From Gordonia bronchialis DSM 43247 (GTDB lineage: Bacteria > Actinomycetota > Actinomycetes > Mycobacteriales > Mycobacteriaceae): a DNA stretch of 64,000 bases. A program made the translations under genes and the position numbers. Of the stretch, positions 1 to 8,598 are shown in pieces; position 1 is the first letter of the stretch, and each line of letters begins with the position of its first letter. The DNA lies in assembly GCF_000024785.1 (NCBI RefSeq), contig NC_013441.1, forward strand, positions 806,001-870,000. The letters are read 5' to 3'. The notes under the pieces were generated by a model. That model did no database searches and had not been told where the DNA came from. It saw only the letters and a list, made by a program, of their open reading frames with translations.

Positions 1-2
1 TG

Positions 3-194
3 GGGGACTATCACATCCCCTCTCTCGTCGGACAGACACTGATCGGTGAGCCCGTCGACGATGACGGCATGCTCGAGTTGCTCGAACCCTATGCGGGACA
101 ACGTGGTCGGGTGGTGCGCATGTGCGAGCTGTTCGGCACCTTCCCGCAGCGCAAGGGCAACCGGATGTCGGTGCGGGACTACCGGTCGATCTGA
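3..194 (+). CDS. DNA-3-methyladenine glycosylase-like protein, C-terminal fragment
   Basis: The reading frame is open from the window edge to a TGA at 192-194 and gives 63 residues, so the N-terminus lies outside. The fragment contains GDYHIPSLVG, then MLELLEPYAGQRGRVVRM, which resembles the last helices of actinobacterial HhH-GPD DNA glycosylases (AlkA-like, excising alkylated bases for base-excision repair). The catalytic HhH and Asp are not in view, so the call rests on the C-terminal pattern only. It converges on the regulator gene that ends at 436. Confidence 0.5.
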   Translation, partial: GDYHIPSLVGQTLIGEPVDDDGMLELLEPYAGQRGRVVRMCELFGTFPQRKGNRMSVRDYRSI

Positions 195-291
195 GGACGA
201 CCCGTCCGGACAGGACTTCGGTCGTAACCGGCGGTTGGGCGGCCTCTGCTGGCAGAGGGTCCTGCTGTGGGGTTGTGGGTTGCGGGTGCGA

Positions 292-359
292 ACATTGTTG
301 TCGCACTGGTGGTTTCGACACGCGGCGGTTCGTTCCTCGCCGACGCGGCTCAACCAGCA
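292..359 (+). repeat. dispersed intergenic repeat, copy 1
   Basis: This unit begins ACATTGTTGTC, contains GGTTTCGACACGCGGC and ends GCGGCTCAACCAGCA. The same unit occurs at 53331-53400 (reverse) and 53428-53502 (forward). It is followed at about 360-420 by further partial copies of CAACCAGCAGGTGGGG and GAGCAGGTGGGG. Like the other copies it lies between two convergent genes. Nothing else is visible in the gene-free stretch 195-435. Confidence 0.7.
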
Positions 360-435
360 GGTGGGGTGGCGCAACGAGCAGGTGGGGTCGCGGCTCAACC
401 AGCAGGTGGGGCGGCTGAGTCGGTAGAGGGGTGCG

Positions 436-3400
436 TCAACCGATCTCGGCCAGTTGCCGACGGACATCGGCCATCACCGTCGCCGAGATCTCCCGATGGC
501 GCGCCGCGGCATCGGCATCGCCGCAGAGTTCGGCGAGTCCGGCCAGCAGGTCGTCCATCGGTCCGAAGACGACGCTCGTCGAGGTGAGCCCGGCGATGCT
601 GCCGCTCCAATCCTTCAGTTCCGCATACAGTTCCGCGGCTTCCTCGGCCATGCCGAGTTTGATCAGGGCGTAGGCATGGAAGGCTTCGAGTGCCGTCCAG
701 TAGTAGTCGCGCACCGTGCGATAGCCGCGAGCAGCGACGGTGCGCGCCTCGTCGAGGCGTCCGGCGTCGATGAGTGCGGCAGCATATACCCAGGCGATGG
801 ATTCCGGTGCGGTCTCGTAGATGTTGCGGAGTCCGGCGTCGATGAGGTGTCCGACGGACCCTCGGTACCAGCCGATAGACAATTCCTCGATGAGGGTGAA
901 CACCTCGCCGGCTGGGTTGCCGGCCGCCGCGAGCTGCGCCCCGATGGCGTGGTAGGTGGCCGCGGCCTTGTCGAGGTCCCCGCGCAGAACGTCGAGCACC
1001 GCGCCGAAAGTGGCTTGTACCACCACCAATTCGGCGACCTTACCGCTCGTCGCCGACTGCATCGCCAGACTCATCTCGCGGTGCGTGGCAACCAGATCGG
1101 TCTGTCCGGCGCGGGTCACAGCCATGAAGAAGTGGGCGGCCGCGGCGTAGTCGGTATTGCCGACGCTCTCTGCGGTGGCCACGAACTCCTCGGCGAATCC
1201 CGCGAGCAGATGGTTGTCGTCGGGACCGATAGCGGTGTGCACGCGGGAATTGAGTGCGGCACAAAGCAATTCCGGATCATCGACCGTTCGGGCCAGATCG
1301 AGGGCCTCCTGCGAACACTGCGCCGCGAACCGTTCCTCGTTGCCCTCGAACTCGGCGACGGCGGTCACCAGCAGCCATGCGCGGTCGGCACCGGTGGTGT
1401 GCGGCAACATCTCTCGGATCGCCGTGCTCATCACAGGATCGAGCAGTCGGTCCGGGCGGGTCGTCCAGATCGACGGAGTGCGCCAGCAGGTGAGAGCCGT
1501 CAGGACGAGGTGGTCGTCACCCACGGAGCGGGCCAGTGTCAGGGCCTCTTCCCGCCGCGACCGCGCTTCGCCGATCACACCCGAATGTGCCAGGGCGGTC
1601 ACCAGATTGCACAACGACTGGACCATCGCCCCCTTGTCGGAGGCGCCCGCGCTGTCGCGGTCGTGACCGGCCATCGCGTGCAGGTCCACCGCCGAGCGCC
1701 ACAGTCCGGCGGTGTCGTCTGCGCCGAAACGGTGCCGGGCAGCGTCTTCGACGATGCTCAGCGCTTCGCTCGTGGTGGCCGGGCTCGCACCCAACGCTGC
1801 GTGGTGGGCCAGCTCGTCGACCGAGGCGTCCGAGGTGGAGCGAAGGTGCTCCAGCACACGCCAGTGCAGACGCCGTCGTCGCAGCGCCGGGATGGCGTCA
1901 TAGATCGCCTCCCGCATCAGGACGTGATTGAACACAACCCGATCGACGGTGGCGGTGAGCAATCCGGCGACCACCGCCGAGTCGATCGCGTCGAGGACGG
2001 CATCCTCGCCGCCCGAGTCGTCGGGCCACAGCGCGATCAGGGTGTCGATGGCGGCCTCCCGTCCGCACATCGCGGCCAGCCGGAGCAGGGTGACAGCATT
2101 CTCGGGTAGGCGTTCTGCTCTGCGTAACAACACATCTCGCACCCCGCTGGGCACCGCGCGCTGCGCGTCCCGCGGACCGCGTGAGGCCACCAGCTTGGCG
2201 AGTTCCCGCACGAACAGCGGATTCCCGTCGGTTCGCGAACGCAGCAGTTCGACGGTGGCGTCATCGACCGGATCGAGCCCGGCCGACGCGGCGAGTTCCC
2301 GGATGCCGTCGTCGGACAATCCCGACAGTGCCAGCAGATCGGCGGTGACCGAGATCAGGGCCGCGCCGGAGGCCTGGAGTTCCACTTCTGCCTCCGACGG
2401 CCGGTAGGTCGCGAGAACCAGAATGGGCTGCTCGGCCAGCCAGGTCACCGCCTGCCGTAACACCTGAAGCGTTGCACTGTCCGCGCGGTGGACGTCGTCG
2501 AGCACGAGGAGGATTCCGTAGCGGTCAACACTGGTGGCCGACAACGCTTGACAGGCAGCGACGACCTCGCGGGCGATGGTGAACGGATCGTCGGCGGTGT
2601 GCGAATGGCCGAGGGCGTCGATGATCTCTCGCCATGCCCACGCGGTGGGGGCGCCGTCGACCTCGGGGCAATGCCCGACGGCCACCGGCCAGCCGGCCGA
2701 CCGTAGTCGCCGGACGAGGCCACGCGCCAATGTGGATTTGCCGCCACCGGCCTCCGCGGTCACCCATACGATGCGTAACCCGGTGCGGCGCACGGTATCG
2801 GCATGCATCATCAGCTTCTCGAGTTCCACCTCCCGGCCCGCCGATTCCTCGATGCCGGCGCCGGCCGCATCGGCCGGTTTCGGTGTCGGGACGGACGCGG
2901 CGGTAGGCTGCCTGGCAGCGTCGAGTGCCCGATCATGCTGCAGGATGGCGGTTTCCAGGTCACGAAGGGCTGGACCGGGGTCGACGCCGAGTTCGTCGGA
3001 GAGGTAATCGCGAACGGTGCGTAGCGTGGCCAGCGCATCGGCCTGCCGACCCAGCCGGTACTGCGCGAGCGCCAACAGCCGGAAGATCTCCTCGCGGGTG
3101 GGGTGGGAGTCGGTGAGACCCGTCAGCGCGGCCACGACCTCGGTGGGCCGGCCCAGATCCAGTGCGGCGGCGGCGCGTTGTTCGACGGCGGTGAGATGTA
3201 CCTCGCCGAGGCGCACCGTCTCGGCCCGCGCCCACTCGTCGGTGGCATGCGCGCCGAACGGTTCACCCCGCCACAGCGCCAGAGCGGCGTCGGAGTTGGC
3301 GTACCGGGCGGCCGGATCGTCGGCGGGGGTGGTGACGAGGTCGTCGAATCGCCACAGGTCCACGGCATCCCGCGGGAGGCGCAGCGCGTAGCCCGGCGCC

Positions 3401-3708
3401 TCGCTGACCAGGATGCGCGCGGGTGTTCGTGGCGCGCGTCCCGGCTCCAGGATGCGCCGCAGGTTGGAGACGTGGACCTGTAGTCCGGCCAGCGCCTTGG
3501 GTGGCGGTTCGCCGTTCCACAGGTCATCGATCAGCCGGTCGGTCGACACGACGTGACCGTCGGCGGCGACCAGCCGTGCCAGCACGGCACGTTCGCGGCG
3601 TGACTTGATGTCGGCGACGACGCCGTCGACTTCCACGCGGACCGTTCCGGACATGGTGATCGAGACGTGGTGATCGAGGTCATGGGCGGGTGCGGCGTCT
3701 GCCGGCAT
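436..3708 (-). CDS. SARP/AfsR-type transcriptional regulator with BTAD and ATPase domains
   Basis: This 1090-residue protein has an N-terminal winged-helix (OmpR-like) DNA-binding domain at about residues 20-95, including STDRLIDDLWNGEPPPKALAG and VHVSNLRRIL. A bacterial transcriptional activation domain follows at about 100-250. A P-loop ATPase carries AEAGGGKSTLARGLV near residue 325 and LLVLDDVHRAD as Walker B. The long helical C-terminal half looks TPR-like. Such proteins couple ATP binding to promoter activation, often of secondary metabolism, but no biosynthetic cluster is adjacent. The ABC exporter genes upstream point the same way and are possible targets (inference). An internal Met near residue 19 (MSGTVRVEVDG) is an alternative start. 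Confidence 0.85.
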   Translation of the reverse strand: MPADAAPAHDLDHHVSITMSGTVRVEVDGVVADIKSRRERAVLARLVAADGHVVSTDRLIDDLWNGEPPPKALAGLQVHVSNLRRILEPGRAPRTPARILVSEAPGYALRLPRDAVDLWRFDDLVTTPADDPAARYANSDAALALWRGEPFGAHATDEWARAETVRLGEVHLTAVEQRAAAALDLGRPTEVVAALTGLTDSHPTREEIFRLLALAQYRLGRQADALATLRTVRDYLSDELGVDPGPALRDLETAILQHDRALDAARQPTAASVPTPKPADAAGAGIEESAGREVELEKLMMHADTVRRTGLRIVWVTAEAGGGKSTLARGLVRRLRSAGWPVAVGHCPEVDGAPTAWAWREIIDALGHSHTADDPFTIAREVVAACQALSATSVDRYGILLVLDDVHRADSATLQVLRQAVTWLAEQPILVLATYRPSEAEVELQASGAALISVTADLLALSGLSDDGIRELAASAGLDPVDDATVELLRSRTDGNPLFVRELAKLVASRGPRDAQRAVPSGVRDVLLRRAERLPENAVTLLRLAAMCGREAAIDTLIALWPDDSGGEDAVLDAIDSAVVAGLLTATVDRVVFNHVLMREAIYDAIPALRRRRLHWRVLEHLRSTSDASVDELAHHAALGASPATTSEALSIVEDAARHRFGADDTAGLWRSAVDLHAMAGHDRDSAGASDKGAMVQSLCNLVTALAHSGVIGEARSRREEALTLARSVGDDHLVLTALTCWRTPSIWTTRPDRLLDPVMSTAIREMLPHTTGADRAWLLVTAVAEFEGNEERFAAQCSQEALDLARTVDDPELLCAALNSRVHTAIGPDDNHLLAGFAEEFVATAESVGNTDYAAAAHFFMAVTRAGQTDLVATHREMSLAMQSATSGKVAELVVVQATFGAVLDVLRGDLDKAAATYHAIGAQLAAAGNPAGEVFTLIEELSIGWYRGSVGHLIDAGLRNIYETAPESIAWVYAAALIDAGRLDEARTVAARGYRTVRDYYWTALEAFHAYALIKLGMAEEAAELYAELKDWSGSIAGLTSTSVVFGPMDDLLAGLAELCGDADAAARHREISATVMADVRRQLAEIG

Positions 3709-3819
3709 CGCTCACGCTCCTCGCCGCGGCCCGGATTGTCGGGGTTGGCCGCACCACGAAAGATTATCGCCGCATCGGCGGGGCCGCGTGTCGTTCGGTC
3801 GGTCGCATCGTGATGCGGT

Positions 3820-4629
3820 TCAGCGCCGACGACGCACCGCGAGGACCCCGCTGCCGAGCGCGAACATGCCCAGCGCGATGGCGCCGAGGTAGATCAGGGC
3901 GCCGTCGGGTCCCCAGGGTGGGAACAGCGAGAGTTCCTGACCGGTGCCGAAGACACCGTTGAGGAAGGGCATGTAGGTCTGCACCGTGTAACCGTTGGGG
4001 ATCAGGCTGATGGCATTCTCGACGATGTAGGCCCAGCCGAGCAGGACGGCGACGGCGGTGGCGGGATGGCCGATCACCGCGGCCAGCCCGACACCGACGC
4101 CGACGGCCAGCACGCCGTAGATCGGTACGGTGAGCAGGAAGCGGATTCCGGCCGACGAGGTCAGGTCGACTCCGCCGTACACCGTGGGGAACATGGTGGG
4201 CAGCACCAGCATGACGACGCAGACCAGGATGGCCGAGCAGATCGCCGACCACCCGCCGTAGACGATCCAGCGGGCCAGCGCCGCGGTCGCCGCGCGCGGA
4301 TACAGGTAGCGGGCGATCTCGCCGACCGGGCCGCGTTCACCCATCGCCTGCGCGTAGGTGGCGATGACCGCCCAGGTGATGACGGTGAAGGTGATCACCC
4401 AGTACACCGAGTTGGTGGTGGGGACCTCGCTCACGCTGATGCTGCTGGAGATGGTCGCGAACCGTTCGCCGACCATCGCGACGCCGAAGGTGACGATCAG
4501 CGGCAGGATCACCGCACCGGGGACGGCGCCGAACAGCAGGATGCTGCGCCGGCCACCGGACCGGGTGCTCTCGGCGCGGATGGCGCGTATGAGTTGTTCT
4601 GCTGCACAGCGGATTCCAGTGCGCGTCAT
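3820..4629 (-). CDS. ABC transporter permease (ABC-2 type)
   Basis: This 269-residue integral membrane protein has about six hydrophobic segments, for example SILLFGAVPGAVILPLIVTF and VYWVITFTVITWAVIATYA, and a short Arg-rich end (VRRRR). Its start overlaps the end of the upstream ATPase gene by 4 bases (ATGA), so the two are translationally coupled and form one exporter. The substrate cannot be read from sequence. ABC-2 permeases of this size commonly serve drug or peptide export or self-resistance. Confidence 0.8.
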   Translation of the reverse strand: MTRTGIRCAAEQLIRAIRAESTRSGGRRSILLFGAVPGAVILPLIVTFGVAMVGERFATISSSISVSEVPTTNSVYWVITFTVITWAVIATYAQAMGERGPVGEIARYLYPRAATAALARWIVYGGWSAICSAILVCVVMLVLPTMFPTVYGGVDLTSSAGIRFLLTVPIYGVLAVGVGVGLAAVIGHPATAVAVLLGWAYIVENAISLIPNGYTVQTYMPFLNGVFGTGQELSLFPPWGPDGALIYLGAIALGMFALGSGVLAVRRRR

Positions 4630-5381
4630 GTCGGCCCATCACCGGACCGAGCCGGGTTGCCCTCGCCCTGATCGGCTGTCTGGTCGTCACGGGTGACCGT
4701 TGCGATGTAGGCGTCCTCGAGCGTGTGGTGTCCGACGACGAACTCCTCGACGGTGGTATCGGCGACGACCCGTCCGCCGTCCAGCACGATCACCCGGTCA
4801 CCGGTGCGGCCCACCTCGTCCATCAGGTGGGAGGCGATGAGCAGGCTGCGGCCTTCGTCCGCGAGATCCCGCAGAAGGCCACGCAGCCAACGGATTCCGT
4901 CGATGTCGAGGCCATTGAGTGGTTCGTCGAGCAGGATCGTCGACGCGTCGCCGAGCAATGCGCCGGCCAGGCCGAGTCGCTGTTTCATGCCCAGCGACAG
5001 GTCGGTCACCCGACGGCTCCGGGCGTCGGCGAGCCCCACCTGGTCGAGCAGATCGTCGACCCGGCGACGGTCCACGCCACCGGCGTCGGCGAGCCACCGC
5101 AGATGGCGTCGTGCGGTGTGGCCGGGATGAAAAGCGTCGGTGCCCAGGTGGATTCCCACTTCGGTGAGTGGTCGGGGCGCCCGGGCGAGCGGGCGATCGT
5201 TGACCAGGACGGTGCCGGTCCGCGGACGGGTGATCCCGCAGATGGTGCGCAGCAGCGTGGATTTGCCCGCGCCATTGCGGCCCAGCAGATAGACCAGCTG
5301 ACCGGGCGCCACGGCGGTGCTCACCTCATCGAGAATCTGCTGCCCGCCCAGCCGGACGGACAGACCGTCGACGGTGATCAT
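4626..5381 (-). CDS. ABC transporter ATP-binding protein
   Basis: This 251-residue nucleotide-binding subunit has Walker A GRNGAGKSTLL near residue 35, a signature DLSLGMKQRLGLAG, Walker B STILLDEPLNGLD, and a switch His in LLIASHLMDE. It energises the permease encoded immediately downstream. The organisation (ATPase, then permease with a 4-base overlap) is typical of two-component ABC-2 exporters. Confidence 0.9.
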   Translation of the reverse strand: MITVDGLSVRLGGQQILDEVSTAVAPGQLVYLLGRNGAGKSTLLRTICGITRPRTGTVLVNDRPLARAPRPLTEVGIHLGTDAFHPGHTARRHLRWLADAGGVDRRRVDDLLDQVGLADARSRRVTDLSLGMKQRLGLAGALLGDASTILLDEPLNGLDIDGIRWLRGLLRDLADEGRSLLIASHLMDEVGRTGDRVIVLDGGRVVADTTVEEFVVGHHTLEDAYIATVTRDDQTADQGEGNPARSGDGPT

Positions 5382-5403
5382 CGTGGTGTGCCGAACCCGG
5401 TGC

Positions 5404-5865
5404 TCAGCGGTTGCAGTAGATGTTGAGGCCGACCCCCTTGACGCCCTGGCACAGCGAGCTGGCCGCGAGCTTCCAATTGCCCTGCTTCTTGAACTCGATG
5501 GTCATCTTGATGGTCGGGCGACCGGCGGAGCCGGCGTTCAGCGTGGCGGTGACGCTGTTGCCGCGCTGCACCAGTGGTCCGGTCATCTGGTGGCTGCCCT
5601 TGGGCGCCCGGAACAGACCCAGGTTGTAGACGGTCTTGGGCACGATCACCGCGTTGGTGCCGCCCTCGACGTTCGCGGCCTTCGCGCTGTCGGAGGCCGG
5701 CGTGCCGACCAGGAACTCGACGATGTCGTTGAGCTCGCCGAGCGACGGGCGTTCGCTGGTGACGGTGAAGTTGGGTGGGAACGTCTTGGCCGCAGCGGTG
5801 CCGCTGAACGAGACGGCCAGCATGACGGTCGCGATGGCGACGACGACCCGGCGGATCTGATGCAT
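5404..5865 (-). CDS. secreted protein of unknown function
   Basis: This 153-residue protein starts with a clear Sec signal peptide (MHQIRRVVVAIATVMLAVSF, then AAA cleavage near residue 26). The start is supported by AAAGGAG about 8 bases upstream. The mature part has PSLGELNDIVEFLVGTPAS and two Cys near the C-terminus (LCQGVKGVGLNIYCN), possibly a disulfide. I recognise no family. Its promoter carries an inverted repeat matching one upstream of the methyltransferase-cupin-regulator operon, so it is probably co-regulated with that operon. Confidence 0.75.
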   Translation of the reverse strand: MHQIRRVVVAIATVMLAVSFSGTAAAKTFPPNFTVTSERPSLGELNDIVEFLVGTPASDSAKAANVEGGTNAVIVPKTVYNLGLFRAPKGSHQMTGPLVQRGNSVTATLNAGSAGRPTIKMTIEFKKQGNWKLAASSLCQGVKGVGLNIYCNR

Positions 5866-5898
5866 GATGCACTCCTTTGTGTCGGGCGACCTCGCGCC

Positions 5899-5928
5899 CT
5901 ATTTAAAGGAATCTAATCATCTAAATAT
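5899..5928. promoter_or_regulatory. probable operator, degenerate copy (CTATTTAAAG-N10-ATCTAAATAT)
   Basis: The arms and 10-base spacer match the perfect inverted repeat at 7915-7944 (17 of 20 arm bases identical, same spacing). The site lies about 34 bases upstream of the secreted-protein start. It is strikingly AT-rich for this genome, as expected for a regulator binding site. Confidence 0.65.
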
Positions 5929-5941
5929 GCTGAGGCAACCC

Positions 5942-6637
5942 TTACCGCGGTGTGACGTTGCTCGCGGGGGTGCGCAGGCGGGACAGGCGCAGGGTGATCT
6001 CGCAGTCGCCCTCCGGATCGGGCAGGACGTCGACGAGGTACTGCGAGGCCAGTGCGGGCGAACTGGTGGCGAGGGTCTGCTCGATGACACCGCGCGCGAC
6101 GCCGCGGGCCACCTCCGGATGATCGCGAGCGATGTCCTTGAGTGGGCAGGAACAGATCCGCAGTTCGTGGGTGCCGAAGGCGCTGACCGTACCCGACACC
6201 CGAAAACCGAGCTGACCCAACGTTTCCGCGGCCACCGTGACGGGATCGGGCAGATCGGGCGTTGCCGACAGTGTGGATGTGGACGGGGGACTCGTGTGCG
6301 CGTCGGCCCAGAGCCGTCCGGCCTCCGCACCGGCACGTTCCCGCGCCGCCGGTGTGCTGCCGAGCTGGGCGAGCAGCGCACCGAGCAGATCGCCGACCGG
6401 CGGGCTCGACACCGCGACATAGCCGACGCGGGGCCGACCGGCCGTCGTCGAACGCATCGTCGTCGTCGAGACCCGGCCGTCGGACACCAGATTGTTCAGA
6501 TGAAACCGGGCGGTCGTGACATGGATGCCGAGGGCTGCGGCCACCTCCCGCACGTCACAGGGGGTGCCACGCTCGGTGAGGACCGCGAGCACGTTGGCGC
6601 GCGGATCGCCGTCGCGGGTCCGGGACTCCTCACCCAT
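5942..6637 (-). CDS. HTH transcriptional regulator (COG2345/SufR-like)
   Basis: This 231-residue protein has an N-terminal winged HTH (VREVAAALGIHVTTARFHLNNL) and a C-terminal regulatory half with ICSCPLKDIARDHPE. In this family that region (CP...HPEVVC) often binds an Fe-S cluster; here the later Cys is replaced (HPEVARGVARG). ATG 6637 is chosen because AGAGGAG lies 9 bases upstream; a TTG at 6655 is also in frame. It is the last gene of the methyltransferase-cupin-regulator transcription unit. It is the likely reader of the two CTATTTA-type operators flanking the cluster (inference). Confidence 0.75.
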   Translation of the reverse strand: MGEESRTRDGDPRANVLAVLTERGTPCDVREVAAALGIHVTTARFHLNNLVSDGRVSTTTMRSTTAGRPRVGYVAVSSPPVGDLLGALLAQLGSTPAARERAGAEAGRLWADAHTSPPSTSTLSATPDLPDPVTVAAETLGQLGFRVSGTVSAFGTHELRICSCPLKDIARDHPEVARGVARGVIEQTLATSSPALASQYLVDVLPDPEGDCEITLRLSRLRTPASNVTPR

Positions 6638-6662
6638 CGGGTCGGCTCCTCTCAACTCGTGT

Positions 6663-7058
6663 CTACTCGTGGTCGAGGACGAGCAGCGTCACCACGGCGT
6701 CGGTGACCGCGGTGAGCGCATGTGTCACACCGGCTTCCACGTGCACCGCGGCGCCGGGGCGCAGCGCGACGGTGTCACCGCCGACCGCGAAGTCGACCTC
6801 GCCGGTCTGGCCGAGGACCAGGATAGGCCGCGCGGCCCGATGGTCGGCCATCACCTGCCCGGCCCGGAACGACAGCCGGAGCACGTTGACGCCGGTGGCC
6901 CGGGCCAGTAGTGCGATGTCGGGCCGGCTACCGGGTTCGGCCGGGCCGGTCCCCGCCGCCTCGGCCAGGCCGGTCAGCGGGGTCCAGGTGGACGCGTCCC
7001 CGGCGACCGCCGGCCCGGTATTCCCGGCGACCGCCGGCCCGGTATTACTGCCGGTCAC
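6663..7058 (-). CDS. cupin-domain protein
   Basis: This 131-residue protein has a single beta-barrel cupin domain: VLRLSFRAGQVMADHRAARPILVLGQTGEVDF, then LRPGAAVHVEAGVTHALTAV. The metal-site residues are partly kept (H in ADHRA and VTHAL). The start is GTG 7058, which overlaps the methyltransferase stop as GTGA. A duplicated NTGPAVAG octapeptide near the N-terminus comes from a 24-base imperfect DNA duplication. It may act as a small-molecule sensor or enzyme alongside the methyltransferase. Confidence 0.75.
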   Translation of the reverse strand: MTGSNTGPAVAGNTGPAVAGDASTWTPLTGLAEAAGTGPAEPGSRPDIALLARATGVNVLRLSFRAGQVMADHRAARPILVLGQTGEVDFAVGGDTVALRPGAAVHVEAGVTHALTAVTDAVVTLLVLDHE

Positions 7059-7867
7059 GACCGGCCCGGCTTCACGGCGATGACCTCGATCGCGGCCAGT
7101 TCGTCGCGGTACTTGGTGAAGGTCGCGCGCATGCCGAGCACCCGTTTGCGGGCATCGCTGTCGCGCAGGACGTTGCCCACGAAGCGCAGGGTGCGCAGCG
7201 GTCCCTCGTCGGCGAGCACCCGTCGCGGTTGCAGTGGTGCCATCTTGGCGAAGCCGACCTTCTTGATCTCGAAACCGGCGTCGGTGAACAGTTTTCGCCA
7301 TTCCTGCTCGGTCAGCGGACGTGCGTTGACCTTGATGGAGCGGGCCAGCTGCTTGCGGATCTCGGTCTTGGCCTCGTCGGGCAGGGTATCGGGGTGCAGC
7401 GCGAGTTCGTGGATGGCATAGCGGCCGCCGGGGCGCAGCACGCGGAAGGCCTCGGCCACGATCTCGGCCTTGGCGCGATCGGACTGCATGGTGAGCATGG
7501 CCTCGCCGATGGCGACGTCCACGCTCTCGTCGTCGAGGCCGGTTGCCGACGCGTCGCCGGGTACCACGCGGCCGCGGTCACCCACCACACCTTCGGTGAG
7601 ACCGGCTGCGGCCGAATCGGATTCGACTCCGACGTAACTCCGGGGGGTGCGTTCGATGATCGACGCCGCAGTCTTGCCGAGACCGGGTGCGATCTCGAGG
7701 ACGTCGGCTCCGGCGAGGTCGGCGTCGTCGAGCAGGCGTTCGGTGAGTTCGCGGCCGCCGGGGCGGAGCACGCGCTTGCCGAGGCGGGCGAGCAGCCAGT
7801 GGCCCGGCAGATCCTCGGTCTTGCGACCGGCAAGGGGAAGTGCGTCGTGGGACGGCTGGCTGGGCAT
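7055..7867 (-). CDS. class I SAM-dependent methyltransferase
   Basis: This 270-residue Rossmann-fold methyltransferase has motif I VLEIAPGLGKTA, an acidic residue at GVESD, motif II DDESVDVAIGEAML and LRPGGRYAIHEL. The start is supported by AGGAG 6 bases upstream. It is the first gene of a three-gene unit with the cupin and HTH genes; a perfect inverted repeat lies 48 bases upstream. The substrate is unknown. Confidence 0.85.
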   Translation of the reverse strand: MPSQPSHDALPLAGRKTEDLPGHWLLARLGKRVLRPGGRELTERLLDDADLAGADVLEIAPGLGKTAASIIERTPRSYVGVESDSAAAGLTEGVVGDRGRVVPGDASATGLDDESVDVAIGEAMLTMQSDRAKAEIVAEAFRVLRPGGRYAIHELALHPDTLPDEAKTEIRKQLARSIKVNARPLTEQEWRKLFTDAGFEIKKVGFAKMAPLQPRRVLADEGPLRTLRFVGNVLRDSDARKRVLGMRATFTKYRDELAAIEVIAVKPGRS

Positions 7868-7914
7868 CGGTGCTCCTCAGATCGACGGATCGTCGATGCC
7901 ATGATCAGCATCGG

Positions 7915-7944
7915 CTATTTAGAGGATAACTCTGCTCTAAATAG
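7915..7944. promoter_or_regulatory. probable operator, perfect inverted repeat CTATTTAGAG-N10-CTCTAAATAG
   Basis: Two perfect 10-base arms are separated by 10 bases in an otherwise GC-rich genome, between the stop of the upstream methyltransferase gene (7957) and the start at 7867. There is no T-run, so a terminator is unlikely. The matching degenerate site at 5899-5928 precedes the other promoter of the cluster, which supports a shared regulator. Confidence 0.75.
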
Positions 7945-7956
7945 TCGTCCACGGGG

Positions 7957-8595
7957 TCAGGACTTGATACCGATCACGTACTGGCCCTGGCCGGTGATGG
8001 TCTGCTCCACGTGTTCGAGGCCGGCGGCACGCAGCCGGTCGACGATCTCGTGGCGGCCGAAGATCCGATAGCCCGACGCCCCGGCCACTTCGCGGACACC
8101 CGGTAGCGAGCTGACGCCGGTGACGACGGAGGTGAACACGATGACCTCCCCGCCGGTCCGCGCGACCCGGACCAACTCGTCGAGAACGGGGATCGGGTCG
8201 GGGATGAGGTAGAGCGCCGCCAGACAGGTGACGGTGTCGAAGGTGTTGTCGGCGAACGGCATTGCGTGTGCGTCGGCGCGCAGGTAGGCGGCGCGCTCGG
8301 TGCGGTTGGTGCGGGCGGCCCGGCTGAGCATCGGTGCGGAGTAATCGATCCCGATGCACCGGCCGTCGCCGGTCAGACCGTTGGCGATCTGGCGGGTGTA
8401 GTTCCCCGGCCCGCAGGCGACGTCGAGGACGAGGCGCTCGCCGGGGCGGGACAGGTAGGCGCGCAGGGCGCGGTCGTAGTCCTCGGTGGCGGTGCCGCCG
8501 AAGCTGAACAATCGGGTGAACGTCGGCCGCCAGAGGTGCTCATACACCTGTGCGAACAGCGGGTTCTTCATGAACCGCATGCTGAGTGAGTCCAT
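7957..8595 (-). CDS. class I SAM-dependent methyltransferase (UbiE-like)
   Basis: This 212-residue protein has motif I VLDVACGPGNYTRQIA, GIDYSAPML, a motif II region FADNTFDTVTCLAALYLIPDP and VARTGGEVIVF. It resembles small-molecule or lipid methyltransferases of the UbiE/COQ5 type. It starts 3 bases after the stop of the upstream carboxymuconolactone-decarboxylase-family gene, so the two form an operon. Confidence 0.85.
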   Translation of the reverse strand: MDSLSMRFMKNPLFAQVYEHLWRPTFTRLFSFGGTATEDYDRALRAYLSRPGERLVLDVACGPGNYTRQIANGLTGDGRCIGIDYSAPMLSRAARTNRTERAAYLRADAHAMPFADNTFDTVTCLAALYLIPDPIPVLDELVRVARTGGEVIVFTSVVTGVSSLPGVREVAGASGYRIFGRHEIVDRLRAAGLEHVEQTITGQGQYVIGIKS

Positions 8596-8598
8596 AGC

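Noticed and set aside
454-2109. Long plus-strand open frame opposite the SARP/AfsR-type gene
   Set aside because: It is the antisense shadow of a GC-rich coding sequence; the translation is Gly/Arg/His-rich with no domain.
7915-7944. Inverted repeat as an intrinsic terminator of the upstream methyltransferase gene
   Set aside because: AT-rich arms, 10-base loop and no T-run, and a matching copy precedes another promoter, so an operator fits better.
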